Positions 16,269-27,367 of a stretch of DNA of 64,000 bases are shown here, piece by piece. A model generated the notes under the pieces. It was not told where the DNA came from. It did no database searches and saw only the letters and a list, made by a program, of their open reading frames with translations. Origin of the DNA: Sphingomonas sp. PP-CE-3G-477 (GTDB lineage: Bacteria; Pseudomonadota; Alphaproteobacteria; Sphingomonadales; Sphingomonadaceae); NCBI RefSeq assembly GCF_003050745.1, contig NZ_QAOF01000010.1:33072-97071 (forward strand). The letters are read 5' to 3'. Every line of letters starts with the position of its first letter. Position 1 is the first letter of the stretch. Both the position numbers and the translations under genes were made by a program.

Positions 16269-16655
16269 ATGCTTTTGACCCCTGAAATGACGACTCCCCA
16301 GCGGACGGGCGAGCAGATGGCCGAGCGCCGCGACGATGGTGGCGAGGATGGCCCCGGGGGAACCGGCGCCGGAATCGCGACGAAGACGCGCGCGAAGACC
16401 AAACAGCCGACGCCGTACCGCGTGCTGATGCTCAACGACGATTATACGCCGATGGAGTTCGTCGTGCTGTGCCTACAGCGCTTCTTCCGCATGGACATGG
16501 AGGCCGCGACTCGCGTGATGCTTCACGTCCACCAGAAGGGCGTCGGGGTGTGTGGGACGTTCAGCTACGAGGTGGCGGAGACGAAGGTGAGCCAGGTGAT
16601 GGATTTCGCCAAGCAGAACCAGCATCCGCTACAGTGCACGCTCGAGAAGGCTTGA
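16269..16655 (+). CDS. clpS: ATP-dependent Clp protease adaptor ClpS
   Basis: 128 aa. An acidic/Gly-rich N-terminal extension (~40 residues) is followed by the ClpS core: [25 protein letters not shown], which supplies the N-degron pocket and the NDD motif, then the [22 protein letters not shown] segment. It binds proteins with N-end-rule residues and hands them to ClpAP in the cytosol. clpA is not in this window. I chose ATG 16269, but ATG 16287 (MTTPQR) would remove only six residues. A possible promoter places the transcript start almost at 16269. Confidence 0.92.
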   Translation: MLLTPEMTTPQRTGEQMAERRDDGGEDGPGGTGAGIATKTRAKTKQPTPYRVLMLNDDYTPMEFVVLCLQRFFRMDMEAATRVMLHVHQKGVGVCGTFSYEVAETKVSQVMDFAKQNQHPLQCTLEKA

Positions 16656-16670
16656 GCTAACCGTCTGCTG

Positions 16671-16794
16671 ATCCTCCCCCGCCAGGGGGAGGTGGCACCG
16701 AAGGTGACGGAGGGGGCGGCACGCGCCACCCCTGTTTCGTATCCTCCCCCTCCGTCTGGCAAGAGCCAGCCACCTCCCCCTTGCAGGTGAGGAT
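16671..16794. repeat. Family B inverted-repeat element, copy 2
   Basis: ATCCTCCCCCGCCAGGGGGA ... CCACCTCCCCCTTGCAGGTGAGGAT, with the shared inner blocks GGTGGCACCGAAGGTGACGG and CCGTCTGGCAAGAGCCAGCC. The distal arm is slightly decayed. It lies between the convergent clpS and Crp/Fnr genes. Confidence 0.85.
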
Positions 16795-16806
16795 TGAAGG
16801 AAGGGG

Positions 16807-17541
16807 TTACCGCGCGGGTGGCAGCCAGCGCAGGTCGAGCCCTTCGAAGCGGTCGATATAGTTCGCGGCCTGCGCGAGCTGCACCTCATTGAGCAGCGTA
16901 ACCCGGCCCGTCTCGCGGCGGATCAGGCCGTCTTCTTCCAACTGCCGCAACATCCGGTTGACGTGGACCGCGGTGAGGCCGGTGGCGTCGCCGATCTCCT
17001 CCTGCGTCAGGCCGAGCGTGAAGCTGTTGCCCATCGCGCGGTCGCGCATCCGCATCCGGTTGCGCATCTCGAGCAGCAGCGCCGCGATCCGCGCCTTCGC
17101 CGAGGTGCGACCGAGTGCGGCGAGCCGGTCGGTCAGCGCGACCTTCTCCATCTGGTTCATCACCATGATCAGCGCCGACAGCCGCGGATGATCGGTGACG
17201 AGCCCGGTCATCGCCGAGCGATCGAACGAACACACCGTGCAGTCGGTCAGCGCGACCACCGTCTCGGGCGAATCGCGATAGACCAGCGCTGAGACCGCCA
17301 GCATGTCGCCGGCATAGAGAAAGCGCAAAATCTGGCGGCTGCCGTCGTCGAGCAGCACATAGCTCATCGCCATGCCACGTTGCAGGATGAAGAGTTCGGC
17401 CTGCGGATCATTTTCGCGCACGAGGACGGCACCGCGACGCAAGTCCCGCGGGCGCTCCTCCAACCGCGCTAACGCAGCCTTTTCGTTCATCGACAGGTCG
17501 ATGAGATCGCCGACGCGGTCGGCGAAGCAGCTGTCCGGCAC
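16807..17541 (-). CDS. Crp/Fnr family transcriptional regulator
   Basis: 244 aa from GTG 17541. An N-terminal cyclic-nucleotide-binding-like beta-roll (RRGAVLVRENDPQAELFILQRGMAMSYVLLDDGSRQILRFLYAGDML) and a dimerisation helix lead into a C-terminal Crp-type HTH (LGLTQEEIGDATGLTAVHVNRMLRQLEEDGLI). Cysteines are scattered, with none of the N-terminal clusters that bind Fe-S in true FNR, so the signal is unknown. A longer reading to 17598 exists, but related proteins begin with PDSCFADRVGDLIDLS. It is divergent from murA with a 200-bp gap. Confidence 0.88.
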   Translation of the reverse strand: MPDSCFADRVGDLIDLSMNEKAALARLEERPRDLRRGAVLVRENDPQAELFILQRGMAMSYVLLDDGSRQILRFLYAGDMLAVSALVYRDSPETVVALTDCTVCSFDRSAMTGLVTDHPRLSALIMVMNQMEKVALTDRLAALGRTSAKARIAALLLEMRNRMRMRDRAMGNSFTLGLTQEEIGDATGLTAVHVNRMLRQLEEDGLIRRETGRVTLLNEVQLAQAANYIDRFEGLDLRWLPPAR

Positions 17542-17741
17542 TCTGTAATGGTCCCCAATGTTCAAGAACCACAGAGCAAAGCTAGGATTTCCGCGCATTA
17601 AAGTCGATCAAGCGGGGGGTGTTAGCGCTACGGGGGACGCGAACCGATCCCAGCGCGGGACTTGTCCCCGGGCAACGTCCGCCTGTCGCCCGATCGATGC
17701 GCGGCCCTTGCGCAGAACGCCAGCCGCGATAGACACCCGGG

Positions 17742-19025
17742 ATGGACCGTATTCTCATTCGCGGCGGCAATCGCCTGTCCGGGCGCTTGCCCATCTCCGG
17801 CGCGAAGAACGCCGCGCTCACGCTGATGCCGTGCGCGTTGCTGACCGAAGAGCCGCTGACGCTGCGCAATCTGCCGCGGCTGGCGGATGTCGACGGCTTC
17901 GGCCATCTGCTCAACCAGCTTGGCGCGTCGACCGCGATCCAGGGCACGCGGCCCGAGGATTTCGGCCGGGTGATGACGATCCGCGCGGGTAACCTGACCT
18001 CGACCGAGGCGCCTTACGATATCGTGCGGAAGATGCGCGCGTCGATCCTGGTGCTCGGGCCGCTACTCGGGCGCGGCGGCGAGGCGACGGTGTCGTTGCC
18101 GGGCGGCTGTGCGATCGGCAATCGCCCGATCGATCTCCACCTGCGTGCTTTGGAAGCGATCGGCGCCGAGCTGGAGATGGCGGCGGGCTATGTGAAGGCG
18201 ATCGCGCCGGGTGGCCGCCTGCCGGGCGGACGCTTCCGCTTCCCGATCGTGTCCGTGGGCGCGACCGAGAACGTCGTGATGGCGGCGGTGCTCGCCAAGG
18301 GTACCTCGGTGATCGAGAACGCCGCGCGTGAGCCCGAGATCGTCGACCTCTGCAACTGCCTCGTCGCGATGGGCGCGTCGATCGACGGGATCGGCACAGA
18401 GACGCTGACGATCGAAGGCCGCGATCGGCTGCACGGCGCGACCTATGCGGTGATGCCCGACCGGATCGAGGCGGGCAGCTATGCATGCGCCGCGGCGATC
18501 ACCGGCGGCGACCTGGAGCTGGTCGGCGTGTCTATCCCGGACATGGGTGCGACGATCGATGCGCTGGTCGAGGCGGGCGTGTCGGTGACGCCGACCAAGG
18601 ACGGCGTGCGCGTGGCCTCGGACGGCAAGCTGCAACCCCTGACCCTCTCGACCGCGCCCTACCCTGGGTTCGCGACGGACATGCAGGCCCAATTTATGGC
18701 AATGCTTTGCATGGCCGACGGCGCCAGCATGCTGACCGAAACGATCTTCGAGAACCGTTACATGCACGTGCCCGAACTGGCACGCATGGGCGCGGACATT
18801 CAGGTCCACGGCCGCACCGCGATGGTCCGCGGCGTCGACAAGCTGGTAGGGGCGCAGGTTATGGCGACCGACCTGCGGGCTTCGATGAGCTTGATCTTGG
18901 CGGGGTTGGCGGCAGATGGCGAGACGTCTGTGGGCCGGGTGTATCATCTGGATCGTGGGTATGAGCGGTTGGAGGAGAAACTGAGCGCGGTGGGTGCGGA
19001 TATCGAGCGGGCTAGCGATGGGTGA
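17742..19025 (+). CDS. murA: UDP-N-acetylglucosamine 1-carboxyvinyltransferase MurA
   Basis: 427 aa, the full family length. It performs the first committed step of peptidoglycan synthesis in the cytosol, adding enolpyruvate from PEP to UDP-GlcNAc. Signatures are [19 protein letters not shown] at the N-terminus, the catalytic loop [13 protein letters not shown] with Cys123 (the fosfomycin target residue), [23 protein letters not shown], and the [15 protein letters not shown] segment near the C-terminus. The Cys rather than Asp suggests fosfomycin sensitivity at the enzyme level. The gene stands alone and is followed by a strong hairpin. Confidence 0.97.
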   Translation: MDRILIRGGNRLSGRLPISGAKNAALTLMPCALLTEEPLTLRNLPRLADVDGFGHLLNQLGASTAIQGTRPEDFGRVMTIRAGNLTSTEAPYDIVRKMRASILVLGPLLGRGGEATVSLPGGCAIGNRPIDLHLRALEAIGAELEMAAGYVKAIAPGGRLPGGRFRFPIVSVGATENVVMAAVLAKGTSVIENAAREPEIVDLCNCLVAMGASIDGIGTETLTIEGRDRLHGATYAVMPDRIEAGSYACAAAITGGDLELVGVSIPDMGATIDALVEAGVSVTPTKDGVRVASDGKLQPLTLSTAPYPGFATDMQAQFMAMLCMADGASMLTETIFENRYMHVPELARMGADIQVHGRTAMVRGVDKLVGAQVMATDLRASMSLILAGLAADGETSVGRVYHLDRGYERLEEKLSAVGADIERASDG

Positions 19026-19057
19026 GGGTTTGCCGTCCTAGTTTGAGCCGGGGTAGC

Positions 19058-19154
19058 CCTCTCCCCTTCGGGGAGAGGGTTGGGTGAGGGGCTCCACGGG
19101 CGACAGCGTTTGGAACGGCCCCTCACCCCGACCCTCTCCCCGGAGGGGAGAGGG
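19058..19154. repeat. Hairpin-forming repeat 3' of murA (family B relative)
   Basis: CCCTCTCCCCTTCGGGGAGAGGG at the left is a near-perfect hairpin and a likely murA terminator. A second hairpin (ACCCTCTCCCCGGAGGGGAGAGGG) closes the right end. The middle blocks TGGGTGAGGGGCTCC and GGCCCCTCACCCCGACC are also inverted. The nested layout matches family B but the sequence differs. Confidence 0.7.
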
Positions 19155-19428
19155 AGTGGAGTGCCGGGCGTTTGGCGGTGGCATCCTTGTTCGTCGCGGA
19201 CGCTGCGGGGTTCGGTCTAGGCAGGGCTACACTCCCCAGTTCCCCCGCGAAGGCGGGGGCCCAGGATCAGGCAATGCTGTCCTCGGTAATCCGGCAGACA
19301 TCTACTCAGCGCCGCCGGCAAAGCCGCCGTCGGACGGGTTCGGCTAGCCGACCCGCCGGCCGTGCCGGGCGCTGCCCGCTTCGCTTTGCTCGCGGTCAAC
19401 GGCGCGGGCGTTGCCGCACCTGCGCCCG
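19155..19428. repeat. Structured intergenic DNA between murA and phaB; no gene seen
   Basis: It holds a short CCCCCGCGAAGGCGGGGG hairpin (about 19242-19259). It also holds family D copy 1 (about 19316-19416), which begins GGCAAAGCCGCCGTCGGACG and ends in GGCGCGGGCGTTGCCG just 3' of the phaB stop. Its relative lies 3' of the glycine-zipper gene at about 30.99-31.08 kb. I see no convincing ORF. Confidence 0.6.
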
Positions 19429-20151
19429 TCAGTACATGTGCTGCCCGCCATTGATGCTCAACGTCGACCCGGTAACGAACCCGCCCTCCTCCGAGCACAG
19501 GAACGCCACGCCGCGCGCGATCTCGGTGGCCTGGCCTAGGCGTCCGACCGGGATTTTCGCGACGATCTTCTCCAGCACGTCGGCCGGCACCGCCGCCACC
19601 ATGTCCGTATCGATATACCCCGGCGCGATCGCGTTGACCGTCACGCCCGCGCGTGCGCCCTCTTGGGCCAAGGCCTTCGTGAAGCCGTGGATGCCGGACT
19701 TGGCCGCGGCATAGTTCACCTGGCCGTATTGCCCGGCCTGCCCGTTGATCGAGCCGATGTTGACGATCCGCCCCCATTTGCGCGTGCGCATGCCGGGGAA
19801 GACAGCCTTGGCCATGTTGAAACAACCGCCAAGATTGGTGTCCATCACCTCTTTCCAATCCTGGTACGTCATCTTCAGGATGGTGCCGTCGCGGGTGATG
19901 CCGGCGTTGTTCACGACGATATCAACGTCGCCCAGATCGGCGGCGACCTGCGCGCAGCCGGCCTGGCACGCGTCGTAGTCGGCGACGTCCCACTTGTATG
20001 CCTTGATCCCGGTGCGCTCGGTGAACTCGCGCGCGCGGTCATCGTTGCCGGCATAGGTGGCAGCGACGGTCAGGCCCATGTCCTGCAATGCGAGACTGAT
20101 CGCTTCGCCGATTCCGCGCGTACCACCGGTTACAATTGCGACGCGTGCCAT
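19429..20151 (-). CDS. phaB: Acetoacetyl-CoA reductase (NADPH) of PHB synthesis
   Basis: 240 aa classical SDR. The cofactor motif is TGGTRGIGEAIS, followed by NNAGITRDGTILKMTYQDW, the catalytic Ser in IVNIGSINGQAGQYGQVNY and the YAAAK Tyr/Lys pair. TRDGT, GQYGQVNYAAAKSGIHGFTKALAQEGA and the C-terminal STLSINGGQHMY are characteristic of PhaB rather than of the very similar FabG. It reduces acetoacetyl-CoA to (R)-3-hydroxybutyryl-CoA for the synthase encoded at 13.6 kb. No thiolase (phaA) is in this window. It is separated from hemH by 30 bp on the same strand. Confidence 0.93.
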   Translation of the reverse strand: MARVAIVTGGTRGIGEAISLALQDMGLTVAATYAGNDDRAREFTERTGIKAYKWDVADYDACQAGCAQVAADLGDVDIVVNNAGITRDGTILKMTYQDWKEVMDTNLGGCFNMAKAVFPGMRTRKWGRIVNIGSINGQAGQYGQVNYAAAKSGIHGFTKALAQEGARAGVTVNAIAPGYIDTDMVAAVPADVLEKIVAKIPVGRLGQATEIARGVAFLCSEEGGFVTGSTLSINGGQHMY

Positions 20152-20181
20152 CAGTCTCTCTCCTCAGTGTTATGTGGGAGG

Positions 20182-21189
20182 CTAACCAGCCCGTACCCAT
20201 CCTTCAAGCTCGCGCGCCAAAATGCTGCGCAACATTTCCACGCCGACCGGGCTGTCGTTGAGGCAGGGGAGATACGCGAAGTGCGTGCCGCCAGCCTCTT
20301 CGAAGCTCTCGCGCCCGCGGATCGACAGTTCCTCCAGCGTCTCCAGGCAATCGGCGGAGAAGCCCGGCGCGAAGATCGCCACCTTGGTCTTGCCCGCCTT
20401 GGCGAGCGCGACGAGCGTCTCGTCGGTCGCCGGCCCCAGCCACTTCTGCGGCCCGAACCGCGACTGGAACGCGATCGTCAACTCGCGCCCCATCCGCTCG
20501 CCGAGCAACCGCGCAGTCTTCTGGCAGTGGCAGTGATACGGATCGCCCTGCTGCAACGTCCGCTTCGGCATCCCGTGGAAGCTGGCGACGATCGCATCGG
20601 GCGTGAAATCGAGCGCGGAGAGCCCCTCTTCGAGCGAGTCCTTCAGCGCGTCGATATAGAGCGTGTCGTCGTAATAAGGCGGCAGCGTGCGAATCGCCGG
20701 CTGCCAGCGCAGACCGGCGAGGTGCTTGAACGCCTTGTCGTTCGCGGTGGCGGTCGTTGCTGCGCAATATTGCGGGTAGAGCGGCGCGAGCAGGATGCGT
20801 TCGCAGCCCGCCGCCTTCATCGCGGTCAGCCGGTCCGAGATCGACGGATTGCCGTAGCGCATCGCCCAGTCGACCAGCACTTCCGGACCGAACGAATCCT
20901 TCAGCGCGGCGGCCTGCAACCGCGTGATCGCGGCGAGCGGCGAGCCATCCTCGCGCCAGACCTGCGAATAGGCGTGCGCGGACTTTTTCGGGCGGGTGTT
21001 GAGGATGATGCCGCGCAGGATCGGCTGCCACGCGATCTGCGGGATCTCCACCACGCGCGAATCGGACAGGAACTCGCCGAGATAGCGCTTCACCGATTTC
21101 GCATCGGGGCCATCGGGGGTGCCGAGGTTCATCAGCAATACGCCGATCTTGGGTTTCGGAATCGGGGGATGATCGGGGGGCAGGGTCAT
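20182..21189 (-). CDS. hemH: Ferrochelatase
   Basis: 335 aa. It inserts Fe2+ into protoporphyrin IX in the last step of haem synthesis. Family marks are KIGVLLMNLGTPDGPDAKSVKRYLGEFLSD at the N-terminus, the catalytic His in SFHGMPKRTLQQGDPY, and the C-terminal SRFGPQKWLGPATDETL and FAPGFSADCLETLEE stretches. I chose the ATG at 21189 because it overlaps the stop of the upstream molybdenum hydroxylase-like gene by 4 bp (ATGA), so the two are translationally coupled. The pairing with that gene is unexpected and probably reflects operon structure only. phaB follows 30 bp downstream. Confidence 0.95.
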   Translation of the reverse strand: MTLPPDHPPIPKPKIGVLLMNLGTPDGPDAKSVKRYLGEFLSDSRVVEIPQIAWQPILRGIILNTRPKKSAHAYSQVWREDGSPLAAITRLQAAALKDSFGPEVLVDWAMRYGNPSISDRLTAMKAAGCERILLAPLYPQYCAATTATANDKAFKHLAGLRWQPAIRTLPPYYDDTLYIDALKDSLEEGLSALDFTPDAIVASFHGMPKRTLQQGDPYHCHCQKTARLLGERMGRELTIAFQSRFGPQKWLGPATDETLVALAKAGKTKVAIFAPGFSADCLETLEELSIRGRESFEEAGGTHFAYLPCLNDSPVGVEMLRSILARELEGWVRAG

Positions 21190-23372
21190 GGCGCTGGTCT
21201 TAAAGGCAAATTGCGGATGCGGAAGCCCGTTGACGCATAGAGCGCGTTGGCGATCGCCGGTGCGACTGCGGGGACGCCGAGTTCGCCGACGCCGCCGGGC
21301 GCTTCGTCGCTGCGGATGACCTCGACGGTGATGTCGGGCGTGTCGGCGAGGCGGGGCAGGCCGATCGTGTCGAACCCGCGCGCCTCGGCGAGGCCGCGGG
21401 TGAAGCCGGTCGAGGCGCCGAGTGCGGCGGCCATACCGAAGATCAGCCCGCCCTCGATCTGCTGGCGAACGATGTCGGGGTTGATCTGCGCGCCGCAATC
21501 GACCGCGGCGACGAGGCGGTCGACCACCGGGCGCTGGTCGGGCCCCATGTGCGCCTCCGCCATGACGGCGATGTAGCTGCCGCGGAAGGCGTGGGCTGCG
21601 ATGCCCTGGCCGCTGCCGGCGACGCCGCCGTCCCAGCCGCCGAGCGCCGCCGCGGTCGAGAGACAGCGCGCGAGTCGCGGTTCGCCGCCGAGCATGGCGA
21701 TACGGAACGACATCGGTTCGGACTGAGCAGTGCGCGCGAGTTCGTCGAGGAAGCATTCGGTGAAGAATGCGGTGTAGCCATGCGCGCCGCCGCGGAGGTG
21801 GCCGGTAGGTATGCCGATCTTGGCGGGGTGATGCTCGATCGCGTAGGCTGGGATGCGATAGACGGGCGCCGCGCCCGCGACGGCGTAGCGGTCGCCTTTG
21901 ACGCCGATCAGCGCGGCTTCGGTCGCAAGGCCCGGCATCATCCGGCGCGCCATCTCGGTGCCGGTCGAGGGGGCTGCGATGTTGGCGGACCAGCCCATGA
22001 TCGCGCCGTTGGGAGCGAGCCGCGCGGCCATCTTCGCGACGGCAGGTGGGCGGTAGTGATCGTGGAGCGAATCCTCGCCGCGCGACCAGACTAGGCTGAC
22101 CGGGCGGCTGAGTTTGACCGCGAGCACCGCCGCCTGTTCGGCGACGTCGTGTTCGAGTGCGGCGCCGAACGATCCGCCGATCAGCATCGGGTGGACGACG
22201 ACGGCGTCTTCGCTGAGGTCCGTCGCGCGCGCCGCTGCCGATCGTGCGAGCCCCGGTGCTTGCGTTGCCAGCCAGAGTTCGAGGCGGCCGTTGGAGAAGG
22301 AGGCGGTTGCGCTGCGCGTCTCGATCGCTGCGTGCAGGCCGAGGCCGGCGCGGTAGGTCGCAGTGACGAGCTTGGCACCCTGGAACGTCGCGGCGACGTC
22401 GCCTGCTGAGGCCATCTGCGTGCCGGGACGGGCTAGCACGGCGTCGAGTGCTGCGTCGATCGACCTAATATCGGGGAGCGGGGCGTCGTTCTCGAACCGC
22501 GGGGCGAGGGCGTCGAGCGCCTTTTGCGCGGCCCACCCTGTCGTCGCGACGGCCGCCACCCAGCGCGGGTTCTCGACCACCGACAGCACGCCGCGGATGC
22601 GATCGGCGGCGGCGCGGTCGACCCTAGTCAGGCGACTGCCGACCGGGCCTTGGCGGATTGCGGCGTGGACCATGTCGGCGAGGCGGACGTCGCTTGCGAA
22701 GTTGGCCGAGCCGTCGACTTTCGAGGGGGTGTCGAGGCGGGGGACGGATTTGCCGACCAGCTTGCCTGCACCCTGGATGCCGAGTGGGAGGGGATCGAGG
22801 AGCGTGAACTTCGCGGCCTCTTCGGCGAGTTCGGCGAAGCGGATGCGCTTGGTTTGGTAGGTGCAGAAGCCTGCGTCGACGTTGACCTGGGTCCAGTCGG
22901 CGTCCCAGCGTTTGGCCGCCGCCATGCAGAGCAGCGCGCGGGCGCCCGCACCAGCCTCGCGACAGGCTTGCTCGAACATCCGGATCGAGCTCGATCCTCC
23001 GGTCAACATCGGTGGTTGTGGGGTGCCGGCTGGGAGGCGGTCGAACAGGCCTTCGAACAGGTCGTGCGTGCCGATTGGGTTGGCGTAGAGCGGATTGAGC
23101 GGGGCGGGCTCGACGCCGATCGTGCGCCAGTCCGCGCCGAGCTCGTCCGCGACGATCTGGGGGAGGGTTGTGTAGACGCCCTGGCCGTGTTCGACCTGCG
23201 GGACGGCGACGGTGACATGGCCGTCAGTGCCGATCTTGAGCCACGCGCCGAGCGGGGTTTCGCCGGGGTTGGCTACGAGGTTTGGGGCGTAGGTTCGTGG
23301 CCAAAGGCTCCAGGCGACGACGAGCCCGATCCCTGCGCCGCCGCCGATTAAAATCTCACGCCTGTTGATCAT
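21186..23372 (-). CDS. Molybdopterin-binding xanthine/aldehyde dehydrogenase-type large subunit (IorB-like)
   Basis: 728 aa. It opens with MINRREILIGGGAGIGLVVAW, a twin-arginine-like signal or N-terminal anchor, suggesting periplasmic location. The Mo-binding domains are seen in PKVDGS-like TPSKVDGSANFASD, AAIETRSATA, IGGSFGAALEHDVAEQA and HLRGGAHGYTAFFTECFLDELA, with the catalytic Glu in APGGVGELGVPAVAPA near the C-terminus. This fits the isoquinoline 1-oxidoreductase beta-like group, which normally pairs with a small [2Fe-2S] subunit. No such subunit gene is adjacent, so its electron partner must be elsewhere. The stop overlaps the hemH start. Confidence 0.85.
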   Translation of the reverse strand: MINRREILIGGGAGIGLVVAWSLWPRTYAPNLVANPGETPLGAWLKIGTDGHVTVAVPQVEHGQGVYTTLPQIVADELGADWRTIGVEPAPLNPLYANPIGTHDLFEGLFDRLPAGTPQPPMLTGGSSSIRMFEQACREAGAGARALLCMAAAKRWDADWTQVNVDAGFCTYQTKRIRFAELAEEAAKFTLLDPLPLGIQGAGKLVGKSVPRLDTPSKVDGSANFASDVRLADMVHAAIRQGPVGSRLTRVDRAAADRIRGVLSVVENPRWVAAVATTGWAAQKALDALAPRFENDAPLPDIRSIDAALDAVLARPGTQMASAGDVAATFQGAKLVTATYRAGLGLHAAIETRSATASFSNGRLELWLATQAPGLARSAAARATDLSEDAVVVHPMLIGGSFGAALEHDVAEQAAVLAVKLSRPVSLVWSRGEDSLHDHYRPPAVAKMAARLAPNGAIMGWSANIAAPSTGTEMARRMMPGLATEAALIGVKGDRYAVAGAAPVYRIPAYAIEHHPAKIGIPTGHLRGGAHGYTAFFTECFLDELARTAQSEPMSFRIAMLGGEPRLARCLSTAAALGGWDGGVAGSGQGIAAHAFRGSYIAVMAEAHMGPDQRPVVDRLVAAVDCGAQINPDIVRQQIEGGLIFGMAAALGASTGFTRGLAEARGFDTIGLPRLADTPDITVEVIRSDEAPGGVGELGVPAVAPAIANALYASTGFRIRNLPLRPAP

Positions 23373-23385
23373 GAGGTGGCTCTAA

Positions 23386-23527
23386 TCCTTCTCCCCCACG
23401 GGGAGAAGGTGGCGCGAAGCGTCGGATGAGGGGGAGTGGGTCTCCGGGGCCGTGCCGGGAGTCTCACGCCCCTCTCCCTTTCGTCGCCAAGTGGCTCCTC
23501 CCTCCCTCTCCCCGGAGGGGCGAGGGA
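23386..23527. repeat. Hairpin-rich intergenic repeat (family B relative)
   Basis: CCTTCTCCCCCACGGGGAGAAGG at the left is a hairpin, and CCCTCTCCCCGGAGGGGCGAGGG is a second at the right. GAGGGGGAGTGGG and CCTCCCTCTC lie between. It fills the gap between the acyl-CoA ligase stop and the start of the Mo-enzyme gene (same strand) and may attenuate transcription between them. Confidence 0.65.
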
Positions 23528-23529
23528 AT

Positions 23530-25218
<1,689 letters not shown>

Positions 25219-25285
25219 ATCGCTCTCCTACTTGGTCTTATCGTTATCGGCCTTTATGCAGGGGCGAACGCGTGGGGAAAAGCCT

Positions 25286-26191
25286 TTGATCCTGTCGACC
25301 ATCACCGCCGCTGCGGGTGCCGTAGCGCCTGCCGTCGGCAGTCACATCCGCTTCGAGGATTTGGGGCTGCACCCCGACGTCTTCTCGATCGGATTCTTCA
25401 CGCTGCGCTGGTACAGCCTTGCTTATATCGGCGGGATTTTGCTCGGCTGGTGGTATCTGCTGAAGCTGCTCGCGCAGCCCGGCGCACCGATGGCGCGGCG
25501 GCATGCCGACGACCTGGTGTTCTACGCGACGCTCGGGATCATCCTCGGTGGGCGGCTCGGCTATGTGATCTTCTACGCGCCCGAGATGTTCCTGCATCCG
25601 CTGCGGATCTTCCGGCTCTGGGATGGCGGGATGTCGTTCCACGGCGGCGTCATCGGCACGTCGATCGGGTTGATCCTGTTCGCGCGGAAGCACCAGCTCA
25701 ACTGGCTGCGCGTACACGATTATATCGCGTGCTGCGTACCGTTCGGGCTGTTCTTCGGACGGCTGGCGAACTTCGTGAATGGCGAGCTCTGGGGCAAGCC
25801 GACCGACGTCGCGTGGGGGATCATCTTCGAGCGCACCGTGCCGTTCGGTATGGTCGAGCCGGCGCGGCACCCGAGCCAGCTGTACGAGGCGGGGCTGGAG
25901 GGCATCCTCCTGTTCGCGCTGCTGTGGTTCGCGTTCTGGAAGACCAAGGCGCGGTATGACCCGGGCAAGCTCGTCGGGTTGTTCGTGCTGGGGTACGGGA
26001 TCGCGCGGTTTACCGTCGAGTTCTTCCGCGAGCCGGATTCGCAGCTGCGGGCGTTTGCCGAGCATACCGGGCTGCACATGGGGCAGTGGCTGTGCGTGCC
26101 GATGATCGTCGGTGGCGCGTATCTGGTGGCGACATCGGCCAAGCGGCGGGTGCGGGTCGAGTCGATCGCGGGGACGGCGAGCGTCGCCTGA
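25286..26191 (+). CDS. lgt: Prolipoprotein diacylglyceryl transferase
   Basis: 301 aa, seven membrane segments. It adds diacylglycerol from phosphatidylglycerol to the lipobox Cys of prolipoproteins at the inner membrane. Conserved pieces are [19 protein letters not shown], the H/Y-containing [25 protein letters not shown], and the Lgt signature [32 protein letters not shown] carries the essential Tyr/Glu region. I chose TTG 25286 because GGGGAAAAG precedes it and homologues start ILSTI. An ATG ten codons upstream at 25256 is the alternative but has no RBS. Lgt substrates in this window include both lipoproteins of the RND operon. Confidence 0.93.
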   Translation: MILSTITAAAGAVAPAVGSHIRFEDLGLHPDVFSIGFFTLRWYSLAYIGGILLGWWYLLKLLAQPGAPMARRHADDLVFYATLGIILGGRLGYVIFYAPEMFLHPLRIFRLWDGGMSFHGGVIGTSIGLILFARKHQLNWLRVHDYIACCVPFGLFFGRLANFVNGELWGKPTDVAWGIIFERTVPFGMVEPARHPSQLYEAGLEGILLFALLWFAFWKTKARYDPGKLVGLFVLGYGIARFTVEFFREPDSQLRAFAEHTGLHMGQWLCVPMIVGGAYLVATSAKRRVRVESIAGTASVA

Positions 26192-26210
26192 CCCTTCCTT
26201 CGAATAGAAG

Positions 26211-26317
26211 CACCACCCCGGCGGAGGCCGGGGCCCAAGTGGAACGTCCATAGTGACATGCGTTGCGCGTCGTTACATCGACCTTCCCAATTGGGCCCCG
26301 GCCTCCGCCGGGGTGGT
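26211..26317. repeat. Family A inverted-repeat element, copy 3
   Basis: CACCACCCCGGCGGAGGCC ... GGCCTCCGCCGGGGTGGT, with inner CCAAGTGG/CCCAATTGGG and the spacer motif GCGTTGCGCGTCGTTACATCGACC. It lies between lgt and the next gene on the same strand. Confidence 0.85.
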
Positions 26318-26329
26318 AGAGAGTTTAAG

Positions 26330-27367
26330 ATGACTGACACCGCCCTCCCGGAACGCCTCGCCCGCGCAATTGCGCTCGGGGGTCCGATCCCCGTCGCGCA
26401 GTATATGGCGGCGGCGAACGCGCACTATTATGCGACGCGCGACCCGTTGGGGGTGGGGGGCGACTTCACCACCGCGCCCGAGATCAGCCAGATGTTCGGC
26501 GAGCTTGTCGGGCTTTGGTGTGCCGATCTTTGGGATCGCGCTGGCCGCCCGGATGTGGCGTGGGTCGAGCTTGGGCCGGGTCGCGGGACTCTGGCTGCCG
26601 ATGCCGCGCGGGCGATGGCGAAGGCTGGGCTGGAGCCGCCGGTACATTTCGTCGAGACCAGTCCCGCGCTGCGAAAAGCTCAAGGCGAGCGCGTGCCGGA
26701 CGCGACGTGGCACGACGCGGTCGATACGCTGCCGACCGATCGGCCGCTGATCGTCGTCGCCAACGAGTTCTTCGACGCGCTGCCGATCCGGCAGTTGGTG
26801 AAGCGCGAGCAGTGGCACGAACGCCTGGTCGCGGCACAGGACCTGCTATTCTTGCCGATCGCCGGCAAGCCGCTCCCGGATGCCGTCATCCCCGAACCGT
26901 TCCGCGACGCGCCCGCAGGCTCGATCCTCGAAACCTCGCCTGCTGCCGTGGCGATCATTCGCGGTCTCGCCAAGCGGATCGCCGCGCAGGGCGGTGCGCT
27001 GATCGCGGTCGACTATGGCTATGAGGGGCCGGCGCTCGGCGACACGTTGCAGGCGGTGCGTGGGCATGCGTTCGCCAATCCGTTCGAGGCGCCGGGCGAG
27101 CATGACCTGACCGCGCATGTCGACTTCACCACGCTCGCTGCGGCCGCCCAAACGGAGGGCGCGGTCGCGTGGGGGCCGGTGACGCAGCGCGACCTGCTCG
27201 GTGCGCTCGGCATCGATTCGCGGACGTCGGCACTCGCCAAGGCGTCGCCTGCGCGGGCGGAAGCATTGGCAGCGGATCGAAGGAGGTTGATGGACGATAT
27301 GGGTACGCTTTTCAAAGCGCTGGCGATCACCGCGCCGACTTGGCCGACCCCGGCGGCGTTTGCATGA
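26330..27367 (+). CDS. SAM-dependent methyltransferase, NDUFAF7/MidA-like (DUF185)
   Basis: 345 aa. Diagnostic blocks are the N-terminal VAQYMAAANAHYYATRDPLGVGGDFTTAPEISQMFGELVGLW, the SAM motif WVELGPGRGTLAADAARA, HFVETSPALRKAQ, and VVANEFFDALPIRQLV. The mitochondrial homologue NDUFAF7 dimethylates an arginine in a complex I subunit. Bacterial members are assumed to act on protein arginines, but this is not shown here. The lgt/NDUFAF7-like/pgeF order is common in alphaproteobacteria. Its stop overlaps the start of the GNAT gene by 4 bp (ATGA). Confidence 0.88.
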   Translation: MTDTALPERLARAIALGGPIPVAQYMAAANAHYYATRDPLGVGGDFTTAPEISQMFGELVGLWCADLWDRAGRPDVAWVELGPGRGTLAADAARAMAKAGLEPPVHFVETSPALRKAQGERVPDATWHDAVDTLPTDRPLIVVANEFFDALPIRQLVKREQWHERLVAAQDLLFLPIAGKPLPDAVIPEPFRDAPAGSILETSPAAVAIIRGLAKRIAAQGGALIAVDYGYEGPALGDTLQAVRGHAFANPFEAPGEHDLTAHVDFTTLAAAAQTEGAVAWGPVTQRDLLGALGIDSRTSALAKASPARAEALAADRRRLMDDMGTLFKALAITAPTWPTPAAFA

